Part shown: positions 8,528-17,837 of the stretch, one piece after another
How positions within the stretch are numbered: position 1 is the first letter of the stretch
Layout of the letters: each line of letters begins with the position of its first letter
Source: Falsiroseomonas sp051433195
GTDB lineage: Bacteria > Pseudomonadota > Alphaproteobacteria > Acetobacterales > Acetobacteraceae
Direction: 5' to 3'
NCBI RefSeq assembly: GCF_051433195.1
Contig: NZ_JBHMFT010000019.1
Coordinates: 35,890-99,889, forward strand
Length of the DNA stretch: 64,000 nt
Made by a program: the position numbers and the translations under genes
The notes under the pieces: model-generated
Database searches by the model: none
Seen by the model: the letters and a program-made list of their open reading frames with translations, nothing else
What the model was told of the DNA's origin: nothing

Positions 8528-9622
8528 CTAGACCCCGCGCCCGTCCTGGGCGATTTCCTGCCGCAGTTCATCCAGCAGCCGCAGCCGCCCGTCGCGCGTC
8601 TCGACATGCCAGAAGGTCCAGCCATTGCAGGACGGCGCCGCCTGCAACGCCGCGCCGACCTTGTGGATGGACCCCACCGCCTCGCCGCAGCGCAGCGTCG
8701 CATCGGCGCCGACCACGGCGCGCCAACGGCGGTTGCGGTCCACCAGCGTGCTGCCCGGCGGCACCATGCCGCGCTCCACCAGCACGCCGAAGGCAATGCG
8801 CGGCTGCTCGCGCTTGTTCGGCAGCGCCAGCGCGACGCTCTCATCCATCGGAACCACCTCCGCCAGCCGCGCCTCGGCGGCCGCGGCGTAGGTGGGGTCC
8901 TGCTCGATGCCGATGTAGCGTCGGCCGAGCCGCTTCGCCGCCGCCGCCGTGGTGCCGGTGCCGGAGAAGGGGTCCAGCACCACCTCCCCCGGCGCGGTGC
9001 AGGCCATCAGCACGCGGGCCAGCAGCGCCTCCGGCTTCTGCGTCGGGTGCAGCTTCGCGCCATCCGCGCCGCGCAGGCGTTCCGCGCCGGTGCACAGCGG
9101 GAAATACCAGTCGCTGCGCATCTGCACGTCTTCGTTCAGCGACTTCATGGCGGCGTAGTTGAAGCGGTAGCGCGATTCCGGCCCGCGCGCCGCCCAGATC
9201 ATCGTCTCATGCGCGTTGGTGAAGCGCCGGCCGCGAAAGTTCGGCATCGGGTTGGCCTTGCGCCAGACCACGTCGTTCAGGATCCAGAAGCCGAGGTCCT
9301 GCATCGCGACGCCGAGCCGGAAGATGTTGTGGTAGGACCCGATCACCCAGATGGTGCCGTCCTTGCGCAGCACGCGGCGGCATTCGATTAGCCATTCGCG
9401 GGTGAAGGCGTCATAGGCCGCGAAATCGGCGAACTGGTCCCATTCGTCGTCGACGCCATCCACCAGGCTGTCATCCGGCCGCCGCAGCGTGCCCTTCAAT
9501 TGCAGGTTGTAGGGCGGATCGGCGAAGATCGCATGCACCGAGGCCGGCGGCAGCCGCTTCAGCATGGCGATGCAGTCGCCGACCAGCACCTGATCCAGCG
9601 GCAGGTCGAGCCCGGTTCCCAT
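8528..9622 (-). CDS. ccrM: Cell-cycle-type adenine DNA methyltransferase CcrM (GANTC)
   Basis: CcrM methylates adenine in GANTC and couples gene expression to replication in alphaproteobacteria. The product has the beta-class order: the catalytic motif IFADPPYNLQL near residue 35, then WVIGSYHNIFRLG, WRKANPMPNFRGRRF, KLHPTQKPEALL and the AdoMet-binding motif LDPFSGTGTTAAAAKRLGR. A C-terminal extension of about 85 residues (ERGMVPPGSTL, then SCNGWTFWHVE) is the non-catalytic domain typical of CcrM. I prefer the ATG at 9622 (364 residues), which matches the Caulobacter N terminus; a GTG at 9658 would add 12 residues. Two GANTC sites lie in the leader. It follows rnhB and precedes a P-loop kinase. 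Confidence 0.95.
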   Translation of the reverse strand: MGTGLDLPLDQVLVGDCIAMLKRLPPASVHAIFADPPYNLQLKGTLRRPDDSLVDGVDDEWDQFADFAAYDAFTREWLIECRRVLRKDGTIWVIGSYHNIFRLGVAMQDLGFWILNDVVWRKANPMPNFRGRRFTNAHETMIWAARGPESRYRFNYAAMKSLNEDVQMRSDWYFPLCTGAERLRGADGAKLHPTQKPEALLARVLMACTAPGEVVLDPFSGTGTTAAAAKRLGRRYIGIEQDPTYAAAAEARLAEVVPMDESVALALPNKREQPRIAFGVLVERGMVPPGSTLVDRNRRWRAVVGADATLRCGEAVGSIHKVGAALQAAPSCNGWTFWHVETRDGRLRLLDELRQEIAQDGRGV

Positions 9623-9643
9623 GCCTCCGCCACCCACCCCCGC

Positions 9644-9676
9644 GAATCGAGGCTGCACAATGCGTTGCGCCGAGTC
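9644..9676. promoter_or_regulatory. Pair of GANTC methylation sites ahead of ccrM
   Basis: GAATC at 9644-9648 and GAGTC at 9672-9676 both lie in the 65 bases between the rnhB stop and the ccrM ATG. GANTC is the predicted target of the enzyme encoded next door. In Caulobacter, methylation of GANTC sites in the ccrM promoter region affects ccrM transcription, so an autoregulatory role here is a reasonable inference. I could not find a convincing CtrA box. Confidence 0.5.
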
Positions 9677-9687
9677 GCCACGTCAAC

Positions 9688-10323
9688 TCAGTCGGTTGGC
9701 GCGGGCAGCTCAAGGAAGAACTGATCGACCGGCGCGAAGCCCCGCCGGTGGTGCGGCGTCGGGCCGAGGCGGGCGAGGCAGGCGCGGTGTTCCGCGGTCG
9801 CATAGCCCTGGTGGCGCCCGAAGCCCCATTCGGGGAAACGCAGCCCGAGCCGCGCCATGGCCCGGTCGCGCGTGACTTTCGCCAGGATCGAGGCCGCGGC
9901 GATGGAAAGGCTCAGCGCATCGCCACCGACCACGCAACGCACGGCACACGGCAGAGTGGGCGCCATGGGCCCGTCGATCAGCGCCAGGTCGCAGGGGGCC
10001 CGCAGCCGGTGCAGGGCGCGCGCCATCGCCAGGTGGCTGGCGCGCAGGATGTTGAGGCGGGCGATCTCCGCCACGCTGGCGGCGGCGATCGCGTAGTCCA
10101 GCCGACCCGCCCGTGCCGCCTGCAGCAGCGCGGCGAAGGCGACATTGCGTCGGGCGGCGGTCAGCTTCTTGCTGTCATCCAGCAGCGCGGCGAGGGCGGC
10201 GTCGGGTGGGCCCGTGAACACCACGGCGGCCGCCAGCACCGGCCCGGCCAACGGCCCGCGCCCGACCTCGTCCACCCCGGCCACGCGGCCGCCCGCTTCG
10301 CGCTCGAAACTGTAGTCCGGCAT
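9688..10323 (-). CDS. rnhB: Ribonuclease HII
   Basis: RNase HII cuts RNA in RNA-DNA hybrids and starts removal of single ribonucleotides from DNA. The 211-residue product shows the N-terminal catalytic pair in GVDEVGRGPLAGPV, the DDSKKL motif, the aspartate of ALIDGP and the C-terminal SIAAASILAKVTRD motif, followed by WGFGRHQGYAT and HRRGFAPV. All expected acidic residues are present and the length is normal. It lies upstream of ccrM on the same strand, 65 bases away, an adjacency seen in other alphaproteobacteria. Confidence 0.96.
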   Translation of the reverse strand: MPDYSFEREAGGRVAGVDEVGRGPLAGPVLAAAVVFTGPPDAALAALLDDSKKLTAARRNVAFAALLQAARAGRLDYAIAAASVAEIARLNILRASHLAMARALHRLRAPCDLALIDGPMAPTLPCAVRCVVGGDALSLSIAAASILAKVTRDRAMARLGLRFPEWGFGRHQGYATAEHRACLARLGPTPHHRRGFAPVDQFFLELPAPTD

Positions 10324-10400
10324 GGGTCAAGGGATAGCGCCCGCCGGCGCAACCCGCCACCGCGCCGCGGCGTTCGCCCCGCGACAGCGGGAGAAGATGC

Positions 10401-10883
10401 ATGAATTCGGGCAGCTTGAAGGTGGTGGCGGACCAGGTCGAGCCGACACCGTTCCAGATTCCCGGCGCCACAGGCGGCGCCTTCCGCATCCAGATCCTGA
10501 ACGAGGACGCCAAGGCCGGCGTGGTGACCACCATCGTCCACCTGCCCCCCGGCGGGCGCATCCCGGCGCACAAGCACCAGGCGGGGTCCGAGATGCATTT
10601 CCTGCTGGAGGGCGACATGACGGAGGCCGGGCAGGAGGTCGCCCCCGGCACCTGCCTGACCCATGCCGCCGGCGTGGTGCACGGCCCGCACGAAAGCCGC
10701 GGTGGCGCGAAGCTGCTGACGGTACAAAGCTGGCAGTCCCGGCACGGCGATTTCGACTTCGAGCCGGCGGAGGATGCGGACGCTCCGCCGAAGTCCGAAG
10801 GCAAGACGCAGCAGGTGGACCAGAAGGCGCAGGAGGATGCGCGGCAGGAAGCGGCCGAGCCGGAGCACCGCGGCTACACCTGA
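10401..10883 (+). CDS. Cupin-domain protein
   Basis: A 160-residue single-cupin protein. The conserved core has the first cupin motif, HLPPGGRIPAHKHQAGSEMHFLLEG, with histidines and glutamate able to bind a metal, followed by GTCLTHAAGVVHGPHES as motif 2. The last 45 residues are a hydrophilic, Glu/Lys/Gln-rich tail that looks disordered. The gene stands alone on the plus strand between two minus-strand genes, so neighbours give no hint about substrate. Function beyond a likely metal-binding beta-barrel cannot be stated. Confidence 0.8.
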   Translation: MNSGSLKVVADQVEPTPFQIPGATGGAFRIQILNEDAKAGVVTTIVHLPPGGRIPAHKHQAGSEMHFLLEGDMTEAGQEVAPGTCLTHAAGVVHGPHESRGGAKLLTVQSWQSRHGDFDFEPAEDADAPPKSEGKTQQVDQKAQEDARQEAAEPEHRGYT

Positions 10884-10889
10884 ATTGCT

Positions 10890-11255
10890 CTACCCCGCGC
10901 GCCGCTGCGCCACCCGCAGCGCGGCGCAGAGGCGGGAGAAGGCGTACCAGAAGGGGCCATGGCCGATCGGCCCCTGCCCCGGCGCGGCATCCGGCCCCAC
11001 CGGGTCGCCGCGGCGCAGCAGGCCGAGCCGCGCCTCGAACCGGCCGCGCATGTTTTCCAGGAAGGCGCCGGTGGCGCCCATGTACTGCTCCAGCAGTTCC
11101 GTCGCGATCTCGATCTCGGCGAGGGGGCGGCCCTCCATGGTCAGCACCTTCAGCCTGCGGCTGTCGGCGGCCAGGGCCAGATGCAGCCGGTGCAGCTCGG
11201 CCAGGTGGCGGGCGATGGAAAGGCGCGCCTCCCGCGCCAGGTCGCTGTCGGTCAT
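10890..11255 (-). CDS. Uncharacterised 121-residue helical protein
   Basis: I do not recognise this protein. Starting at the ATG at 11255 it is mostly predicted helix: ARLSIARHLAELHRLHLALA, then EIEIATELLEQYMGATGAFL, ending with FWYAFSRLCAALRVAQRR. It has no signal peptide or membrane segment and no cysteine cluster. The helical pattern and size could fit a FlgN/FliT-like chaperone or other coiled-coil protein, but nothing decides this. It lies 35 bases downstream of the methyltransferase gene and may be the last gene of that chain. A much longer open frame continuing upstream is a shadow of the two preceding genes. Confidence 0.55.
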   Translation of the reverse strand: MTDSDLAREARLSIARHLAELHRLHLALAADSRRLKVLTMEGRPLAEIEIATELLEQYMGATGAFLENMRGRFEARLGLLRRGDPVGPDAAPGQGPIGHGPFWYAFSRLCAALRVAQRRAG

Positions 11256-11290
11256 GCGGCCAGCCTGCGCCGCGAAGGGTTGAGGCCGGG

Positions 11291-12064
11291 TTAACGCTTC
11301 CAGCCCCAGATCGCGAAGACCCGGTGCGGCACCACCAGCGGGTCCGCCGGGAAACGCGCATCCAGCAGGCCGGCAAGTTCCACATCGAAGCGCGCCACCG
11401 CCGCATCCTCCAGCGCGCCGCCGACGCCGGCCGAGGCACGGATGCGGCCGCGCCAATCCTCCCGCGTGTAGAGCGCCGGATGGTCGAAGCCGCCGAAGCC
11501 GAGATCCTGGAAGCCGGCGAGGGCCAGATCCGTCGCCCAGGCCGGGTAGAAGCCGGTGCCGCGGCCCATGCGCCAGCGCGGGTTGTGCGCCTCGATCAGG
11601 AATTCGGTGGCGTGCGCGACGTTGCCGGGCAGCGGAATCCAGTCGAAATGGCAGATCAGCAGCGCGCCACCGGGGCGCAGCACGCGCATGGCCTCGGCGC
11701 CGGCCAGGCCGCGGTCGAACCAATGCCAGGCCTGGCCGGCCACCACCAGGTCGAAGCTGGCCTCGGGCTGTTCCGTGCGCTCGGCGAGGCCCTCGGCGAA
11801 GCGGGCGCGGTCGGCGAGGCCCTCCGCGGCGGCCAGTCGCGTCGCGGCGGCCACCTGACCCGGCGCCGGGTCCAGGCCGAGCACGGTGGCGCCGCGTGCC
11901 GCCAGGCCGCGCGCCAGCGTGCCGGTACCGGTGCCGAGGTCGAGGGCCGCGATACCCGGGCGCAGCAGGGCGTGGTGCGCCATCAGGTCGTACAGGCCGG
12001 GCGGGAAGCCCTGGCGGTGGCGGGCATAATCGGCGCTGGTGCGGCTCCAATCCGGGTTGCTCAT
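11291..12064 (-). CDS. Class I SAM-dependent methyltransferase
   Basis: A 257-residue methyltransferase of the Methyltransf_11 type. Motif I reads ALDLGTGTGTLARGLAARG at about residues 38-56, motif II LGLDPAPGQVAAA, and the post-motif region VVAGQAWHWFDRGLAGAEAMRVLRPGG in two parts. The AWHWFD phrase is common in small-molecule or SAM-dependent methylases of unknown substrate. Its ATG overlaps the stop of the upstream DUF2064 transferase by 4 bases, so the two are translationally coupled. The substrate may be related to the products of the two upstream glycosyltransferases, but this is inference only. Confidence 0.85.
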   Translation of the reverse strand: MSNPDWSRTSADYARHRQGFPPGLYDLMAHHALLRPGIAALDLGTGTGTLARGLAARGATVLGLDPAPGQVAAATRLAAAEGLADRARFAEGLAERTEQPEASFDLVVAGQAWHWFDRGLAGAEAMRVLRPGGALLICHFDWIPLPGNVAHATEFLIEAHNPRWRMGRGTGFYPAWATDLALAGFQDLGFGGFDHPALYTREDWRGRIRASAGVGGALEDAAVARFDVELAGLLDARFPADPLVVPHRVFAIWGWKR

Positions 12065-12639
12065 CGGCGGGTCTTCTCCAGCGCCCGAAGGTCCTCGGCA
12101 GTGTCCACGTCGCGCAGCCGGCGCAGCAGGGCAACCCGGTGGTTGCGGAAATTGGCCAGCGTATCGGCCAGGGCGTGTCTGGTAGACCAGCGCACCTTGG
12201 CGAAGGGCGTGGCCGGCCGCCGCGGGCCGAGCCCGACCAGCCAGTAGCCGCCATCCTCCGCCGGGCCGAACACCGCATCGGCGCGGCCAAGCGCCCGGAA
12301 CGCCGCGGCGATGTCGGCGGCCCCCACCTCCGGAATGTCGCTGCCGACGATGACGACGCGCCGGTGCGGCCGCATCGCGCGGGCCATGCGCTGGCCGAGG
12401 CCGCCACGCCCCTGCGCCAGGATGGGCAGGCGGCGCGGCCAGCGCGCCCGCACCCGGTCCGGCGTGGCGGAGATGGCCGTGGCCCAGCGCCGGTCCCGCC
12501 CCACCGCGCCGAGCAGCGCCGCCAACTGCCCGCGATAGAAGCGCAGCGTCGCCATGGCGCCGATGCCCCGCGCCAGGCGCCGCTTGACGGTACCGAGGCG
12601 CGGCGCCCGCGCGAAGATCACCAGCTGGTCGCGCTTCAT
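12061..12639 (-). CDS. DUF2064 / TIGR04282-type glycosyltransferase
   Basis: This 192-residue protein resembles the TIGR04282 family of short nucleotide-sugar transferases related to cofactor guanylyl-type GT-A folds. The N terminus reads LVIFARAPRLGTVKRRLA, a typical start for the family, then a central VVIVGSDIPEV and PAEDGGYWLVGL. The first start codon consistent with the family is the ATG at 12639. It overlaps the upstream TIGR04283 transferase and the downstream methyltransferase by 4 bases on each side. Members of TIGR04282 and TIGR04283 are often neighbours, which supports the call. The acceptor is unknown. Confidence 0.85.
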   Translation of the reverse strand: MKRDQLVIFARAPRLGTVKRRLARGIGAMATLRFYRGQLAALLGAVGRDRRWATAISATPDRVRARWPRRLPILAQGRGGLGQRMARAMRPHRRVVIVGSDIPEVGAADIAAAFRALGRADAVFGPAEDGGYWLVGLGPRRPATPFAKVRWSTRHALADTLANFRNHRVALLRRLRDVDTAEDLRALEKTRR

Positions 12640-13322
12640 CCCCCGGTCTTGCCCCTGCCCTTGCCCGCATAGATCCGCGCGATGATGCGCGGCGGCACGC
12701 CGGCGAACCAGAGGCTGAGGCATAGGATGTTGCGCGCCGACCGCGCCAGGTAGCCATCCCGCCGCCACCGCGCCGCACTCGTCACCGCCGCCACCGGCAG
12801 GGCGCCAAGCCGGGCGCGGCCCAGGCGGCGGACCAGGTCCACATCCTCCATCAGCGGCAGCGGCCGCAGGCCGCCGACGCTGTCCAGCAGGTCCCGGTGG
12901 ATCAGCAGCCCCTGGTCGCCATAGGGCAAGCCGAGGCTGCGGCAGCGCCAGGCGACGGCGCGTTCCAGGCGGCGCGCGGCCGGGGTGGCATCGTCAAGCG
13001 CAAAGCGGAAGTACCAGGCGCGGCCGGGCTCCTGCATCGCCCGCGCCACAGCCTCCGCCCACCCCGGCGCGAGGATGGTGTCCGCGTGCAACAGCAACAG
13101 CCAGGGGTTTTGGGCGGCGGCGATGCCGGTGGCGAGCTGGATGCCACGGCCACGCGGCGCGGCCAGGATGCGCGGCCCGGGGATTGCGGCGGTGCCATCG
13201 GTGCTGCCGCCATCGACCAGCAGGATCTCGGCGGGCACCTCCCCCAGCGCTTCCAGGGTCGCCGGCAGGGTGCCGGCGGCGTTCAGCGCGGGAATGACGA
13301 CGGAAAGAGTGTCTATTCGCAT
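12636..13322 (-). CDS. TIGR04283-type family 2 glycosyltransferase
   Basis: A 228-residue GT2 enzyme with a compact GT-A domain. The start MRIDTLSVVIPALNAAGTLP gives the nucleotide-binding strand, ILLVDGGSTDGT holds the first aspartate, and LLLLHADTILAPGW contains the DXD-like metal site (here HAD). A GDQGLLIHRD stretch and PLMEDVDLVRRLGR follow, matching the acceptor ED motif. It heads a chain of three overlapping minus-strand genes with the DUF2064 transferase and a methyltransferase. The acceptor is unknown. A radical SAM gene diverges from its start with 65 bases in between. Confidence 0.88.
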   Translation of the reverse strand: MRIDTLSVVIPALNAAGTLPATLEALGEVPAEILLVDGGSTDGTAAIPGPRILAAPRGRGIQLATGIAAAQNPWLLLLHADTILAPGWAEAVARAMQEPGRAWYFRFALDDATPAARRLERAVAWRCRSLGLPYGDQGLLIHRDLLDSVGGLRPLPLMEDVDLVRRLGRARLGALPVAAVTSAARWRRDGYLARSARNILCLSLWFAGVPPRIIARIYAGKGRGKTGG

Positions 13323-13387
13323 TTTGTTCTTGACGGCAGGCCCCGCCGTGATCTCAATGAAAGCAGGAACAAACAGAGGACACGACG

Positions 13388-14506
13388 ATGCCGGATGGGG
13401 GAGCCAATGCCATGCCTTCCTTGGCCCGCAAGGGCCGGGGTGCCGTCACCAATCCGGGCATCCGCTACGAGACGACGCGCACCGAGCTGCAGGACGATGG
13501 CTGGGGCACGCTGGCCGCGGAATTCGCCGACCTGCCGCCGCTGCCCACCACGCTGACGCGGGAGAGCGCCCGCAGCGCGCTGTCCTGGAACGACAGCCCG
13601 GATATCGGATTCGACCGCTCGCTGAACCCGTATCGCGGCTGCGAGCATGGCTGCATCTACTGCTACGCCCGGCCGGCGCATGCCTATGTCGGGATGTCGC
13701 CCGGCCTCGATTTCGAGACGCGGCTGATGTTCAAGCCGAACCTGCCGGAGCTGCTGGAGAAGGAGCTGTCGAAGCCGGGCTACGTGGCCAGGCCGGTGGC
13801 GCTGGGGGCGAATACCGACCCCTACCAGCCGGTGGAGCGCACGCTCGGCATCACGCGGCGGGTGCTGGAGGTGCTGGAACGCTTCGGCCATCCGGTCACC
13901 ATCGTCACCAAGGGCGCGCTGGTGCTGCGCGACCTCGATATCCTGAAACGCCTGGCGGAACGCAACCTGGTGCATGTGTGCCTGTCCATCACCACGCTCG
14001 ACATGAAGCTGGCGCGCGCGATGGAACCGCGCGCGGCCAACCCGCTGAAGCGCCTGGCGGCGGTGACGGAGCTGGCGAAGGCCGGCATCCCTGTCGGCGT
14101 GCTGGCGGCGCCGATGATCCCGGCGCTGAACGACATGGAGCTGGAGCGCATCCTGGAAGCCAGCGCCCGCGCCGGCGCCAGCCGGGCCGGCTACGTGCTG
14201 CTGCGCCTGCCGCTCGAGATCAAGGAGATGTTCGAGGCTTGGCTGGCCGAGCACCACCCCGACCGCGCCGCCCGCGTGCTGGCCCTGGTGCGGGAAACCC
14301 GCGGCGGGCGGCTGTACGATGCCCGCTTCGGCCAGCGCCAGACTGGGACCGGCCCCTATGCCGAATTGCTGGCGCAGCGGTTCCGCATCGCGTTGCGGCG
14401 CCATGGGCTCGGTGGACGCAGCACCGGCGGCGGCATGTCGGAAGGGCTGGATTGCAGCCAGTTCCAGCCGCCCCGCGCGCCCGCCCGGCAGTTGGAACTG
14501 CTGTAG
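13388..14506 (+). CDS. PA0069-family radical SAM protein
   Basis: A 372-residue radical SAM enzyme related to spore photoproduct lyase-like proteins (PA0069 family). The cluster-binding motif is CEHGCIYCYARP at about residues 83-94, preceded by SLNPYRG. Later segments PVALGANTDPYQPVE, GHPVTIVTKGALVLRD and CLSITTLDMKLAR match the barrel strands of the family. The C-terminal part has TGTGPYAELLAQRF. The family is widespread and its reaction is not firmly established; repair-like roles have been suggested. It diverges from the glycosyltransferase chain, and a degenerate SOS-like motif lies just ahead of it. Confidence 0.9.
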   Translation: MPDGGANAMPSLARKGRGAVTNPGIRYETTRTELQDDGWGTLAAEFADLPPLPTTLTRESARSALSWNDSPDIGFDRSLNPYRGCEHGCIYCYARPAHAYVGMSPGLDFETRLMFKPNLPELLEKELSKPGYVARPVALGANTDPYQPVERTLGITRRVLEVLERFGHPVTIVTKGALVLRDLDILKRLAERNLVHVCLSITTLDMKLARAMEPRAANPLKRLAAVTELAKAGIPVGVLAAPMIPALNDMELERILEASARAGASRAGYVLLRLPLEIKEMFEAWLAEHHPDRAARVLALVRETRGGRLYDARFGQRQTGTGPYAELLAQRFRIALRRHGLGGRSTGGGMSEGLDCSQFQPPRAPARQLELL

Positions 14507-14508
14507 CG

Positions 14509-14691
14509 TCACATGCGGCGGATCGGCACGCGGTCGGTCGTCATCCACGCCGGCCAGCCGATGAAGCGCTCGATCAGCACCAGCACCATCGCCAGCACCA
14601 ACACGACGATCAGGATGCGCACATAGGTGCGGGATGGCGGATGGCGCCACCATTGCGCCATCCGCCACAGGATCCGCGTCAGCGGATCCAT
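14509..14691 (-). CDS. Small single-span membrane protein
   Basis: A 60-residue protein starting at the ATG at 14691. It has a basic N-terminal part (WRMAQWWRHPPSRTYVR) followed by one strong membrane segment of Ile/Val/Leu at about residues 28-46 and a short C-terminal tail. The ATG shares one base with the stop codon of the upstream dehydrogenase gene (TGATG), a coupling that supports its being a real gene. I recognise no family. Its stop is 2 bases from the stop of the converging radical SAM gene. Confidence 0.6.
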   Translation of the reverse strand: MDPLTRILWRMAQWWRHPPSRTYVRILIVVLVLAMVLVLIERFIGWPAWMTTDRVPIRRM

Positions 14692-15776
14692 CAGCCGTTG
14701 GTCGGCACCCCGAGGCGCCGTGCCACCTGCAGGATGCTCTCCCAGGTATCCGGCTGCAGCGGCACGCCGTTGGCCAGGCGATCGGCGCGGGTCTGCGCCT
14801 CCTTGTCGCCCGGCGCCAGCACCGGCTGGTCCGCATTCGCCGGGCTGGTCTCCATCACCCAGTCGACATAGGCGCGGCCGGTCGCCTCGAATTCCGCCTG
14901 TGTGCCGAAATGCTTCGGCGAGACATAGAAGCTCAGCATCCCGTTGGCGATGCGCCCGCGCGCCTCGACGGGGCCGGAGGTGCCGCCGCCGGTCAGCGCG
15001 CCGGCCAGCATCTCGCACATGAAGGCAAGCCCGCTGCCCTTGTGCTCGCCGAAGGCGCGGATCGCGCCTTTTCCGTTGGAGGGGTTGCGCGGGCCGATCT
15101 GCGGGTAGTCGCCATACAGCGTGTGCGGATCGGCCGAGAGCGTGCCGTCCGGCTCGATCAACGCGTCATGCGGCAGCGCCTTGCCGCCGTTGGAGGCCAC
15201 CAGCACCTTGCCCTCCGCCACCAGGGAGGTCGCGAAATCCAGGATCAGCGGCCGGCCCGGCAGCGGCACGCCGACGCTGAAGGGCGCGGTGGAGAAGCGC
15301 CGTTCCGTGCCGCCGAAGGGCGCCACCAGAACGCTGCCGGCGACGTTGACGAAGTGGACGGAGATCAGCCCCGCCGCGATCGCCTTTTCCGAATACTCGC
15401 CGACGCGGCCGATATGGCCGGCGTTGCGCAGGCCCACCACCGCGATGCCGTGTTGCAGGGCGCGGGCGATGCCGAGGTCCACCGCTTGCGGCGCCACCGT
15501 CTGGCCGAAGCCGAAATGCCCGTCCAGCAGCGCGAAGCAGCCGCCATCGGTGACGATCTCGGCCGTCTGTCCCTTCAGCACGAAGCCCGCTTCGAGCCAC
15601 TCGACATAGCGCGGCACCCGCGCCACGCCGTGGCTGTCATGGCCCGCCAGATTGGCGCCCAGCAGGTGGGTGCTGATGCGATTGGCCTCCGCCCCATCGC
15701 ACCCCGCGGCGCCGAAAATCTTCTCCACGACCTCTTCGAGCGCGGGCGCGGGGACGGTGACGTAGGTGGCGGCCAT
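14691..15776 (-). CDS. Malate/L-lactate dehydrogenase-family oxidoreductase (Ldh_2)
   Basis: This 361-residue protein belongs to the NAD(P)-dependent Ldh family that includes malate, L-lactate, ureidoglycolate and imine reductases, which differ from classical Rossmann-fold lactate dehydrogenases. Diagnostic segments are HDSHGVARVPRYVEWL with the catalytic histidine, GFGQTVAPQAVDLGI, LRNAGHIGRVGEYSEKA and FGEHKGSGLAFMCEMLAGAL near the C-terminal third. It lies 54 bases downstream of the ABC ATPase gene on the same strand, so the substrate may be what the importer brings in or a product of it. A second paralogue is at 41681-42685. Confidence 0.9.
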   Translation of the reverse strand: MAATYVTVPAPALEEVVEKIFGAAGCDGAEANRISTHLLGANLAGHDSHGVARVPRYVEWLEAGFVLKGQTAEIVTDGGCFALLDGHFGFGQTVAPQAVDLGIARALQHGIAVVGLRNAGHIGRVGEYSEKAIAAGLISVHFVNVAGSVLVAPFGGTERRFSTAPFSVGVPLPGRPLILDFATSLVAEGKVLVASNGGKALPHDALIEPDGTLSADPHTLYGDYPQIGPRNPSNGKGAIRAFGEHKGSGLAFMCEMLAGALTGGGTSGPVEARGRIANGMLSFYVSPKHFGTQAEFEATGRAYVDWVMETSPANADQPVLAPGDKEAQTRADRLANGVPLQPDTWESILQVARRLGVPTNG

Positions 15777-15830
15777 GGGGTTTCCTCGACTGACTTGGCC
15801 GCCAGTCTAGATCAGCCCCGCGCGCCCCGC

Positions 15831-16931
<1,101 letters not shown>

Positions 16932-16940
16932 AGGGAGCCC

Positions 16941-17837
16941 CTAGCCTTTCGTTGCGCCGGCGGTCAGCCCGGCGATGTAGTAGTCCATGAGGAAGGCGTA
17001 GACGACCACCGGCGGCAGCGCCGCGAGCAGCGCGCCGGCCATCAGCTGGCCCCAGGCGAAGGTGTCGCCGCGGATCAACTGGCTGACCACGCCGATGGTC
17101 AGCGGCATCTCGTCAGGCCGCGTGATGAAGGCGGTTGGATAGACGAAGGCCGCCCAGGATACGGTGAAGGCGAAGATGGTCGCCGCGATGATGCCGGGCA
17201 GGGCTACGGGGATGAAGATGCGGATCAGCATCTGCCACCAGCCGCAGCCATCGATCAGCGCCGCCTCGTCCAACTCCTTCGGGATGGAGGCGAAGTAGCC
17301 GATCATGATCCAGGTGCAGAACGGCACCGTCAGCGTCGGATAGACCAGCACCAGCCCCCAGGTGGAGTTCAGCAGGCCGAGCCCGCCGACGATCTGGTAC
17401 AGCGGGATGAACAGCAGCGTGTCCGGCACCAGGTAGGTCAGGAACACGCCGGTGGCGAGCACCTGGCTGCCCCAGAACTTCATCCGCGCCAGCGCGAAGG
17501 CCGCGAGCACGGAGATGATCATGCTCAGCGCCACGACCAGCACCGTCACCTTGATGCTGTTCCAGAAGAAGCCGCGGAACATCGGGTCGCCGATCAGCGC
17601 GGTGTAGTTCTCGAGCGTCGGCGACTTGACGATCCAGGGGTTGCCGCCGAGGTCGGCGACCTCCGCGCTGGTCTTAAGGCTGGTCAGGAACATGTAGAAA
17701 GGCGGCGCCAGCATGATGATCGCGGCGATCACCAGCGAGACATAGGCCACGATCAGCGCCCAGCGGCGCTCCTTGCGCAGCGACCCGGCCCGGCCGAACT
17801 CGGTCAGGCCCGTGCGTTTGACGGCGGTGGCGGACAT
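16941..17837 (-). CDS. Carbohydrate ABC transporter permease (MalG-like)
   Basis: A 298-residue inner-membrane permease with about six membrane segments. The first is near residues 28-50. The cytoplasmic loop that docks on the ATPase is ASIPKELDEAALIDGCGWWQM, the EAA motif of binding-protein-dependent importers. A preceding long loop with LKTSAEV and NYTALIGDP is typical of MalG-like components. Its start shares one base with the stop of the first permease (TGATG), so the pair is translationally coupled. Confidence 0.93.
   Translation of the reverse strand: MSATAVKRTGLTEFGRAGSLRKERRWALIVAYVSLVIAAIIMLAPPFYMFLTSLKTSAEVADLGGNPWIVKSPTLENYTALIGDPMFRGFFWNSIKVTVLVVALSMIISVLAAFALARMKFWGSQVLATGVFLTYLVPDTLLFIPLYQIVGGLGLLNSTWGLVLVYPTLTVPFCTWIMIGYFASIPKELDEAALIDGCGWWQMLIRIFIPVALPGIIAATIFAFTVSWAAFVYPTAFITRPDEMPLTIGVVSQLIRGDTFAWGQLMAGALLAALPPVVVYAFLMDYYIAGLTAGATKG

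Noticed and set aside
7925..9622. ccrM and P-loop kinase as a restriction-modification or toxin-based defence system
   Set aside because: There is no nuclease gene, the methylase has the CcrM C-terminal domain of the cell-cycle enzyme, and rnhB-ccrM linkage is a housekeeping arrangement.
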